A stretch of DNA of 44,989 nt from positions 1 through 44,989 of the forward strand of contig NZ_WIVG01000007.1 of the NCBI RefSeq assembly GCF_016758115.1, in the 5' to 3' direction. Every line of letters starts with the position of its first letter. Within the stretch, counting starts at the first letter, position 1. The position numbers and the translations under genes are program-made. The notes below the pieces were generated by a model. That model was given only the letters and a program-made list of their open reading frames with translations, was not told the origin of the DNA and searched no databases. This document shows, in pieces, positions 17,914-27,818 of this stretch. The stretch is from Lactococcus garvieae. GTDB taxonomy: Bacteria; Bacillota; Bacilli; Lactobacillales; Streptococcaceae.

Positions 17914-18040
17914 GTCTGGGATAAAAGTCATAGTGAGTTGATTTTACCCAAAGCCATAAAAAACTCGCGGAATAAAACAGCATTCTTATATGCCGTTATT
18001 CCGCGAGTTTTCATTGTTTTGGCTTGGCGCTTCTTAAGCC
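17914..18040 (+). repeat. intergenic repeat with long hairpin; terminator
   Basis: Opens with GTCTGGGATAAAAGTC (17914-17929). It contains AAACTCGCGGAATAA (17961-17975) and TTATTCCGCGAGTTT (17996-18010), a perfect 15-bp inverted repeat, followed by a T-rich stretch. It ends the secreted-protein gene. The layout matches the element at 7651-7760, although the stem sequences differ. Confidence 0.6.
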
Positions 18041-18080
18041 TGTATGATAGAGTGGGGCTGTTTTTTTATGATATGAGTCA

Positions 18081-20222
18081 TCAATCCTCGTTAGCCCCAT
18101 AAACTGAGCGAGCTTCGACAAGTTTGTCTTGCCGATGTGCCTGATAAAATTCTTCAAGTTTCGGAGTAACAGTTGGTGCAGTAGCATTGAATGCTTTTGC
18201 CTGTTGAATCGCTTGAGGAGTGGGAGGAGAAACGAGCTGGGGTAACTCAGGTAAAAGAGGGGTGTGCGGCAGTGCTGTACCAGAGAAAGCGAACGGAGTT
18301 ATATTTCTGCCTTCATTCATAAATCTGATGGTATTGTTGAGCAGGTAAACACGCATGTTGTTTTCTTGTTCGATTGGGGCGGCTGGGATATAATATTTAC
18401 CACTCATATCAGGGCTTCCTACCCAAACAGCAGTAGAAACACCAGTTGATGTAGCAGCCATCCAAGCATCAGGAGCACCTTGGCTACGGGCAGGTTCTGT
18501 GGCAGTCTCCGGGAAGTTAGAAAGTCCGGACTTTGTAGCAAAGGCGTTGGGCCATTGCGGCTGTGCAGCTAAGGGCTCAGAACCGTTGGGTTGTGTCACA
18601 TTTTGCATGAGATTGACCAGAGCGCGCGCTGTTGAAGAACTCATGGCGCGTTGCGCTTCATGCTGGTTGAGGGGAACTTCTTGACCATTCACACTAACAG
18701 AAGCTATGGCAGTAGGTGTGACACGTACACCATCATTTCCAATAGCAGAGTAGGCAGAAGCAGCTTGTAGAGGTGAGAAATCATAACTGATTGAATGTGA
18801 TTGATCATAGTGATGTGAGGCAATACCTAAAGGTCGCATGATACTATTTTTTTGATCGTCATTAGTCATATCAAAAGTTTGAAGTGCAGCAGAGTTCAAA
18901 GAATTCCCGAGAGCAAAACTTGCTGGGACTGGACCATAACTTTTGCCGCCGTAGTTCATCAAAGGTTTACCATTCGCGTAAGTTGTCGCATTACCGTTCA
19001 GAATGCTGTTTTCGTTAATATAACCATATTCAAGCGCTGGAGCATAGTCTAACAGTGGCTTGATTGTTGAACCGGAAGATCGGACAGAGGATATAGGAAG
19101 CTGTGGATTGTCCGAATTTGTATTGAGCGCTAAGATATGTCCTGTCTTGGTGTCAACCACAGAGATGGCTGTTAGAGCCCCCTCAGGCAGTTCATTACGA
19201 GGAATATTAGATACATCGGGCGCAGTATGGTTGGCTACAGTTTCTAGATAATCCAGATGCCCTTTTGTGGCATAGGTTTTGACGACAACTTTAGCATTTC
19301 TTGGCAAGGCCAGCTGTCCAAGCTCTTTTTGAACTTGAGCGATATAAGCTTGATAAGCATGAGGAATGCCTTGGGTATAATTTGGATTGAGTTTGAGCTC
19401 TTTTTTTACTGCTTCAGCACTGTCCTTATATTCTTGCTCAGAAATAATTTTGCTAGACTTCATGACAGCCAAGACAGTGAGTGCGCGTTGCTTCCCAGCG
19501 CCTGAAAAATCTTGGACATAAGTCGAAGGAGCTTGTCCAAGGCCCGCTAAGTATGCAATTTGTGCAATGTAGAGGGGAGTCCTTTCGTCAGTCATCATTG
19601 GTGTGGAAAAAAGGTTATTCCAAGCTGCTCCTGGTCCAATAGTATCGGGAGTTAAGCGCAGGGTGTCAAGATAACTTGTCAAAATGTCATTGCGCGAATA
19701 ACGTTCGGCAAGGCTATGTGCATCAATTAATTCAACAATTTTACGAGAAAGGGATTTGTCTGCGTTAAAACCGCCATGGGCAATATTTTTGGCTAACTGC
19801 TGATCAATGGTTGAGCCACCACGTGGACCACGCGCAAGGTGTAAACGCGTGAGGACTTCAGATAAAATCGCATTGCTGACACCTTTTATCGAGTAACCCT
19901 TAGTTTTACGGGAATAGAAGTCACTGTCCTCGACTGCTACTAATGCTTTTATATAAAGCTCAGGAATGTTTTGCTCCTTGCCGGAAATTTGTGCGGGGAT
20001 GTATTTGTAAATATTTGAGGATTCTTGGAGAGCTTCCCCATTAATATCTGTGATTGTAAAAGATTGAGATATTGCTTGCGGTGAAGGTTTCAGTTCGATT
20101 GTGTGGGCATTGTGTGACTCTTTGTTCAAGAGATAAACGGCACCAACGGCGCCAACAGCCGTGAAAAACAAAAGGACAAGGAAAAAAATGGATAGGGCAC
20201 GGAGTATTCTTTTTTTAGTCAT
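18081..20222 (-). CDS. second class A penicillin-binding protein, divergent
   Basis: A 713-residue bifunctional peptidoglycan synthase. One membrane anchor lies at about 10-32. The GT51 domain has catalytic Glu98 in AVEDSDFYS, then GGSTIDQQLAKN, RKIVE and NDILTSYLD. These motifs depart from the usual HxG after EDxxF, from YLN, and from the GxxxAAxxYF block (here GPGAAWNNLF). The transpeptidase domain has SGSTIKPL, SLNSA and TKSGLS, so SxxK, SxN and KSG are all present. It is clearly distinct from the pbp1b product. Its start overlaps the PASTA gene stop by four bases, so the two are translationally coupled. Confidence 0.88.
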   Translation of the reverse strand: MTKKRILRALSIFFLVLLFFTAVGAVGAVYLLNKESHNAHTIELKPSPQAISQSFTITDINGEALQESSNIYKYIPAQISGKEQNIPELYIKALVAVEDSDFYSRKTKGYSIKGVSNAILSEVLTRLHLARGPRGGSTIDQQLAKNIAHGGFNADKSLSRKIVELIDAHSLAERYSRNDILTSYLDTLRLTPDTIGPGAAWNNLFSTPMMTDERTPLYIAQIAYLAGLGQAPSTYVQDFSGAGKQRALTVLAVMKSSKIISEQEYKDSAEAVKKELKLNPNYTQGIPHAYQAYIAQVQKELGQLALPRNAKVVVKTYATKGHLDYLETVANHTAPDVSNIPRNELPEGALTAISVVDTKTGHILALNTNSDNPQLPISSVRSSGSTIKPLLDYAPALEYGYINENSILNGNATTYANGKPLMNYGGKSYGPVPASFALGNSLNSAALQTFDMTNDDQKNSIMRPLGIASHHYDQSHSISYDFSPLQAASAYSAIGNDGVRVTPTAIASVSVNGQEVPLNQHEAQRAMSSSTARALVNLMQNVTQPNGSEPLAAQPQWPNAFATKSGLSNFPETATEPARSQGAPDAWMAATSTGVSTAVWVGSPDMSGKYYIPAAPIEQENNMRVYLLNNTIRFMNEGRNITPFAFSGTALPHTPLLPELPQLVSPPTPQAIQQAKAFNATAPTVTPKLEEFYQAHRQDKLVEARSVYGANED

Positions 20223-21313
20223 TCTTCCTCTCCTTTATTTTTATCATCATCATTATTCGCCTCTGTTTTGTCATCCGTTTTTGAGTCTGTTTTTTCTTTT
20301 TCTTGTGTTTGAACGGTGACGGTTTGCCCCTTCATAATCCGTGCATAGTCTGAGGGATTAGGGCTTTGCTGAGTGATTATCGCTGTATCTTTATCCTCAA
20401 ACTGTGTGGGAACTTTGATTTGAAAATCTGTCTGGGCGATTTTCCTTGCCTCAGCCAAAGTTTTTCCTTTAAGGTTTGGGAGAACAACACTGGAGGCCTT
20501 GAGTTGTTCTGATTTTTCGACTTTCTTTTGAAAGGCAGTTAACTCTTTGATACGTGCCTCAACGGTTTCTTTTTTGCTCAAATATGTGTTGACTTTATTG
20601 AAAACAGGAATAAAGTCCTCCATAAGCGTATTGTCAGTCGAAATTTGGCTAAATTGAAGACGGCTAATTGTACTGTAACTGTTTGTGTAATTCACAAACT
20701 GAGTAAAGTTGTTGAGAAGAGCATTTGCTTGGTGGAGTGCCTGAATAGAGTCTATAATGGTTGATTGAGAAACAGCATCCTCATCCTCAATGTAAGATTG
20801 AATACTTTTTTCAGTTTGTTGGGCCAACTGATTTGCTTTTTCAATAAATTGAGGAAGCTGTTCTGCTTTTAAAGACCCCGTATCCGCTTGAAGCTCTTGA
20901 ACGGCGCGAGATAGGCGAGCATTTTCATAAATCTGAGACAGTTGAGTCATCTGCTCATCGCTTGCCCCAAGAGCTTGCTGTAGCTGCTCTTGACTCTGAG
21001 AGAACTGCTCCTCAGACATTTCGCCATTTATGATATGGTTGATAAGTTTTTCATTAACCATTAAATTTTCAGCGAGTTCACTGGATGCATTGCTCAGATA
21101 GACATCCAGAGCATTATTTTTTAATTTTTTGATATAGTCGTTATCATCAGGTCGGATATTTGTTGTTTCGATAATTTCTTTTTGGGACATTGACTGAAAG
21201 ACAGGATAGTCGCGAAAGAGAATCTGTCGCCCGAGTAGTCCAGCGATTATGATAATGCCGCTCAAAAGAAGGACCAGTACAATAATAACTTTGTTGAAGA
21301 CTTGCTTTTTCAT
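20219..21313 (-). CDS. membrane-anchored coiled-coil protein with PASTA domain
   Basis: A 364-residue protein with one N-terminal membrane segment (about 8-30). A long extracellular Gln/Glu/Ala-rich, coiled-coil region spans about 55-275. A single PASTA-like domain follows (about 281-337: VLPNLKGKTLAEARKIAQ, then QQSPNPSDYARIMKGQTVTV). The last 27 residues are Asp/Lys/Glu-rich. PASTA domains bind peptidoglycan or muropeptides and are usually fused to PknB kinases or class B PBPs. Here the domain sits on its own protein coupled to a class A PBP, which suggests a scaffold or activator role (inference). An extended -10 (TGA-TATAAT) lies upstream at about 21369-21361. Confidence 0.75.
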   Translation of the reverse strand: MKKQVFNKVIIVLVLLLSGIIIIAGLLGRQILFRDYPVFQSMSQKEIIETTNIRPDDNDYIKKLKNNALDVYLSNASSELAENLMVNEKLINHIINGEMSEEQFSQSQEQLQQALGASDEQMTQLSQIYENARLSRAVQELQADTGSLKAEQLPQFIEKANQLAQQTEKSIQSYIEDEDAVSQSTIIDSIQALHQANALLNNFTQFVNYTNSYSTISRLQFSQISTDNTLMEDFIPVFNKVNTYLSKKETVEARIKELTAFQKKVEKSEQLKASSVVLPNLKGKTLAEARKIAQTDFQIKVPTQFEDKDTAIITQQSPNPSDYARIMKGQTVTVQTQEKEKTDSKTDDKTEANNDDDKNKGEEE

Positions 21314-21360
21314 CTAAAACCTCATAAGTATTAAGCTTAATATAGGCATTAAGCTCCTCC

Positions 21361-21369
21361 ATTATATCA
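21361..21369 (-). promoter_or_regulatory. extended -10 promoter of the PASTA-PBP operon
   Basis: On the minus strand TGA followed by TATAAT, about 50 bases before the start at 21313. GAGG before the ATG serves as ribosome-binding site. Confidence 0.5.
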
Positions 21370-21480
21370 CACCCTGCAAGATAACAATCATCAAGTGCAA
21401 GTGGAGGAAAGGAATGCAGTTTTTTTGCTGGAAAAATGGCCGTTTTCATCGCATATCTGCTGAGGTTCAGTATAGGATAG

Positions 21481-24536
<3,056 letters not shown>

Positions 24537-24661
24537 CAAAGGTACTTCGTCAAACAGTGTGTTTGGGAACTAAGTCATAGGTGTAACGAACAACAGAAGA
24601 ACAAGTGGATACTTGGCATGAGGGTCAACCGCACCAAATATTGTCGCGCTATAACAAATTA

Positions 24662-24688
24662 TACTGTGCATAATGTACAGTTTTTTTG
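24662..24688 (+). terminator. terminator after ligA-dagK
   Basis: CTGTGCA, TAA and TGTACAG form a short imperfect stem followed by seven T. Confidence 0.55.
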
Positions 24689-24702
24689 TACAGATTTTAC
24701 AT

Positions 24703-24730
24703 TGATTGACGGAAGCGTTTGCATTAAAAT
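24703..24730 (+). promoter_or_regulatory. promoter of the ABC ATPase gene with cre-like site
   Basis: TTGATT (24703-24708), a 16-base spacer and TAAAAT (24725-24730). CGGAAGCGTTTGCA (24710-24723) matches the catabolite-responsive consensus TGNAANCGNNNNCA at all but the first position and fills the spacer. CcpA binding would block RNA polymerase when glucose is present. Confidence 0.65.
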
Positions 24731-24768
24731 GAATATAGTATCAAATATAAAAAGATGAAGGAGAAACA

Positions 24769-25905
24769 ATGACAACACTTAAATTAGATAAAGTTTACAA
24801 AAAATATCCCAATGCTACTCAATATTCTGTAGAAGATTTTAACCTAGATGTAAAAGATAAAGAATTTATCGTTTTTGTTGGACCATCAGGATGCGGAAAA
24901 TCAACAACATTGCGTATGATTGCGGGACTCGAAGATATCACAGAGGGAGAATTTACCATTAATGGAAAACTGATGAATGATGTTGCGCCAAAAGATCGTG
25001 ACATCGCTATGGTTTTCCAGAACTATGCGCTTTATCCACATATGACAGTCTTTGACAATATGGCTTTTGGGCTTAAACTCCGTAAATATAAAAAGGAAGA
25101 GATCAAACAGCGGGTCGAAGAAGCAGCTAAAATTCTTGGACTGACAGATCTTCTTGATCGTAAACCCGCTGACATGTCTGGGGGACAACGCCAACGTGTA
25201 GCCATGGGACGTGCTATTGTCCGTGATGCCAAGGTCTTTCTCATGGACGAACCTCTGTCTAACTTAGATGCAAAACTTCGTGTTTCGATGCGTACAGAGA
25301 TTGCTAAACTTCATCGTCGCATTGGTGCAACTACAATCTACGTCACACATGACCAGACAGAAGCGATGACTCTTGCTGACCGTATCGTTATCATGAGTGC
25401 ATCACCAAATGCAGATAAGTCAGGAACAGTTGGGCGTATCGAGCAGGTGGGAACACCTCAGGAACTTTATAATGAACCTGCGACAAAGTTTGTTGCTGGT
25501 TTTATCGGCAGCCCAGCCATGAACTTTATAAATTTAAAAGTTGAGGGAGATACGCTAAAAGGAGATGGCATCAGTTTGCTGCTTCCAGAAGGTAAGCACA
25601 AGCTTTTGAAGGAAAAAGGCTACTCTTCTAAGGAAGTTATTATGGGTATTCGTCCCGAAGATATCTCAGCTTCAAGCATTGCGGAGCAAGCTTATCCTGG
25701 CGCTCAAATAGAGACAGAAGTAACTGTTTCAGAGCTTTTAGGAGCAGAAACAATGCTTTATCTTAAGGCAGGAGATACAGAGCTTGTCTCTCGTGTAGAA
25801 GCAAGAGATTTCCGTCAGCCTGGTGAAAAAATTACTGTGACACTTAACCTTAACAAAGCGCATTTCTTTGATAAAGAAACAGAAGTGCGTATTGCGGAAG
25901 ACTAA
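24769..25905 (+). CDS. msmK: sugar ABC transporter ATP-binding protein (MsmK/MalK type)
   Basis: ATPase energising carbohydrate uptake, 378 residues. The Walker A is GPSGCGKST (about 38-46), the Q-loop is in VFQNYALYPHM, the signature is MSGGQRQR, and Walker B is VFLMDEPLSNLD. Residues 240-378 are the MalK-type regulatory OB domain. In streptococci MsmK energises several sugar transporters. Here it is transcribed alone, ahead of the regulator, with its own cre-like site, and is the likely motor for MalF-MalG downstream, which lacks its own ATPase. Confidence 0.93.
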   Translation: MTTLKLDKVYKKYPNATQYSVEDFNLDVKDKEFIVFVGPSGCGKSTTLRMIAGLEDITEGEFTINGKLMNDVAPKDRDIAMVFQNYALYPHMTVFDNMAFGLKLRKYKKEEIKQRVEEAAKILGLTDLLDRKPADMSGGQRQRVAMGRAIVRDAKVFLMDEPLSNLDAKLRVSMRTEIAKLHRRIGATTIYVTHDQTEAMTLADRIVIMSASPNADKSGTVGRIEQVGTPQELYNEPATKFVAGFIGSPAMNFINLKVEGDTLKGDGISLLLPEGKHKLLKEKGYSSKEVIMGIRPEDISASSIAEQAYPGAQIETEVTVSELLGAETMLYLKAGDTELVSRVEARDFRQPGEKITVTLNLNKAHFFDKETEVRIAED

Positions 25906-25939
25906 ATAAATTTTATTCACAAGATGTCGAATATATAAG

Positions 25940-25962
25940 AATGCCCAGAGAGGGGCATTTTT
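25940..25962 (+). terminator. terminator after msmK
   Basis: ATGCCC and GGGCAT pair around AGAGAG and are followed by a T run. Confidence 0.75.
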
Positions 25963-25973
25963 CTTGTCAAGTA

Positions 25974-25987
25974 AAAAAACGTTTTAG
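25974..25987 (+). promoter_or_regulatory. LacI-type operator before the regulator gene
   Basis: AAAAAACGTTTTAG differs from the palindrome CTAAAACGTTTTAG (27786-27799) only at its first two bases. It sits just upstream of the -35 box of the regulator gene, suggesting autoregulation. Confidence 0.65.
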
Positions 25988-25990
25988 TTC

Positions 25991-26019
25991 TTGATAGTGC
26001 GTATGAAAAATGCTATGAT
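25991..26019 (+). promoter_or_regulatory. promoter of the LacI-family regulator gene
   Basis: TTGATA (25991-25996), a 17-base spacer ending in TGC, and TATGAT (26014-26019). Confidence 0.65.
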
Positions 26020-26044
26020 GAGAGCAGTTTGTACGAGGAGAAAG

Positions 26045-27028
26045 ATGAAAAAAATAACTATTAAAGATGTGGCAAAAGCTGCAGGTGTGTCCATTAGTGC
26101 GGTTTCTCGTGTCTTTAATGGCTACGAGGATATCAGTGAAGAAACTCAGAAGAAAGTTTTTGCTGCAGCTGAAAAACTAGAGTATACCCCTAATAGTGCT
26201 GCGCGGCACTTGTCTACCAAAAAAAAGAAAATCATTGCACTTGTTTTGAATGAAATAAATGTGACACGCGACGTTGCGATGCCTCTCGAAATATTGGGTG
26301 GAGTCATTGATAGTGTTGACCAAACCGATTATGAATTCATGTTTATCCCAACAGATCGTAAAAAACAGGAAAAAAAGTCTCTCCTGCAGCTGGCTCGAGA
26401 ATATGATATTTCAGGTATTATCATTCAAGGATTACGGACCTCGGATCCGTATTATGGAGAGCTGTCTGCCTTGCCTTTACCCATTGTAGGAATTGATCTT
26501 GCCTTAGATGATTTGAATATCGGATCGGTAGCTGTCGATAACTATGGTGCCTCGATTGAGGTGACGGAACGCTTGATTCATGCAGGTTACAAGAAGATTC
26601 TTTTTGTCAATGGGTCTAAAGAAGCTGTGGTTTCGCAAACACGTGAAGCGGGGTATCGAAAAGGATTAGGACAGTATAAGCCTCATGTCCTTTATGCCGA
26701 TTATCAAGAACAAAAAGCTTTTGATTTAATTTGTGAATATCCTGATTTGACACAATTTGATGCTATCTATGCAGCTAGCGATTTGATGGCAATCGGAATT
26801 ATTAAAGCATTAATTCAACGTCAGATGATGAACGAGATTGCTGTTGTTGGCTTTGATGATATCACCTTGGCCTCATATATTACGCCAACTTTAAGTACGG
26901 TAAGACAAAATATTAGTGAAATTACAAAAAATGCTGTTTCGGATGTCATTGAACAGATAGAAGAGGGACGAGTGAGAAAGCGGCTGGTCCCTTATGAAAT
27001 TATTGTTAGAGAAAGTGCACAATTCTAG
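26045..27028 (+). CDS. malR: LacI-family transcriptional regulator (MalR-like)
   Basis: A 327-residue DNA-binding repressor or regulator. The N-terminal helix-turn-helix and hinge (ITIKDVAKAAGVSISAVSRV, 3-22, then a hinge with YTPNSAARHL) are typical of LacI/GalR. The rest is a periplasmic-binding-like effector domain. The start at 26045 follows GAGGAGAAAG. It is separately promoted and lies just before the sugar operon, whose operators share the same palindrome as its own promoter region. The inducer is probably the imported disaccharide or a product (inference). The symbol rests on position and similarity to lactic MalR proteins. Confidence 0.85.
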   Translation: MKKITIKDVAKAAGVSISAVSRVFNGYEDISEETQKKVFAAAEKLEYTPNSAARHLSTKKKKIIALVLNEINVTRDVAMPLEILGGVIDSVDQTDYEFMFIPTDRKKQEKKSLLQLAREYDISGIIIQGLRTSDPYYGELSALPLPIVGIDLALDDLNIGSVAVDNYGASIEVTERLIHAGYKKILFVNGSKEAVVSQTREAGYRKGLGQYKPHVLYADYQEQKAFDLICEYPDLTQFDAIYAASDLMAIGIIKALIQRQMMNEIAVVGFDDITLASYITPTLSTVRQNISEITKNAVSDVIEQIEEGRVRKRLVPYEIIVRESAQF

Positions 27029-27077
27029 TGAGTGTACTTTTTTCTTGATTAAAAAGTAAAAAATTTACCAGAAGCAC

Positions 27078-27106
27078 TTGACAAATGACAGCGGTTACAT
27101 TATACT
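27078..27106 (+). promoter_or_regulatory. promoter of the alpha-glucoside operon with cre-like site
   Basis: TTGACA (27078-27083), a 17-base spacer and TATACT (27101-27106), close to consensus. TGACAGCGGTTACA (27086-27099) fits the cre consensus with one mismatch and lies within the spacer. Confidence 0.8.
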
Positions 27107-27114
27107 GTAAGTAG

Positions 27115-27128
27115 CTAAACCGTTTTAG
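27115..27128 (+). promoter_or_regulatory. LacI-type operator of the operon
   Basis: CTAAACCGTTTTAG, one base from the perfect palindrome at 27786. It begins nine bases after the -10 box, so a bound repressor would block initiation. Confidence 0.7.
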
Positions 27129-27137
27129 GAGGCAGAA

Positions 27138-27530
27138 ATGAAATTTTTACTCATGATTCAACGGCTTTTAGCCAGTATGATTGATCTCATCATTATCTAT
27201 TTGCCAGTCTTACTTATAAGCAGTAGTTTATTTCGAAGACTGGATAGTTTTAATCAACTTATAGCAGCATTGATTTTCATCATCTACAACGTATTGGCAG
27301 TGACAAGCTTTGAGGGAAAAACCATTGGTAAATATTTTGCCAAGTTGCGTGTACAATCTTTTTCAAAAAATTTAGCAGATGTCGCACAAAGAGAGGGCAT
27401 TAAGATTTTATATTTGCTGCCTTTAGCTGGTTGGTTCTTTATTATCGTGAGTCTTGTGACTTATAGCTTAAGAGGTCAATTTTTACATGACTGGCTTGGA
27501 AAGGGACAGGTGATTATCAATGGTAGCTAA
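27138..27530 (+). CDS. RDD-family membrane protein
   Basis: A 130-residue membrane protein with three hydrophobic segments. QRLLASMIDLIII (about 8-20) and GKTIGKYFAKLRVQS (about 59-73) are the RDD-family signatures. Function unknown; some RDD proteins take part in ion exchange. The ribosome-binding site AGGAGG overlaps the operator. It is the first gene of the sugar operon and overlaps the next gene by eleven bases. Confidence 0.8.
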   Translation: MKFLLMIQRLLASMIDLIIIYLPVLLISSSLFRRLDSFNQLIAALIFIIYNVLAVTSFEGKTIGKYFAKLRVQSFSKNLADVAQREGIKILYLLPLAGWFFIIVSLVTYSLRGQFLHDWLGKGQVIINGS

Positions 27531-27771
27531 CTTATCAACATGGTCCTTAATATTACCTTTGATAATTACGGTACTTGTAAGCTATGGTATTGCGTGGTAT
27601 TATCGAGAAAATTATGATCCTAAATATTATTTAAAGGCCTATGTGTTTTATACGATTCTATTTTTAATAACAAGTCCGATATGGCACATTCCTCTTATTT
27701 TGATTTTGGGTATTTTGCTCTTAGGAGCAGTAATCCTTGTTTTCAGGAACCAACACTATTTTGACAAATAA
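27520..27771 (+). CDS. small membrane protein of unknown function
   Basis: An 83-residue protein, almost entirely hydrophobic, with two to three membrane segments. I do not recognise a family. It overlaps the RDD gene, so the two are probably cotranslated and may work together. A second operator lies between it and the first phosphorylase gene. Confidence 0.65.
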   Translation: MVANLSTWSLILPLIITVLVSYGIAWYYRENYDPKYYLKAYVFYTILFLITSPIWHIPLILILGILLLGAVILVFRNQHYFDK

Positions 27772-27785
27772 TTTTTTAGTCAAAA

Positions 27786-27799
27786 CTAAAACGTTTTAG
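27786..27799 (+). promoter_or_regulatory. perfect LacI-type operator before the first GH65 gene
   Basis: CTAAAACGTTTTAG is a perfect 14-bp palindrome. A TTGACA (27761-27766) lies upstream but no good -10 box is visible. It could control an internal promoter or act as a roadblock on the operon transcript. Confidence 0.75.
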
Positions 27800-27818
27800 T
27801 AAGGAGATTAATAGACAA

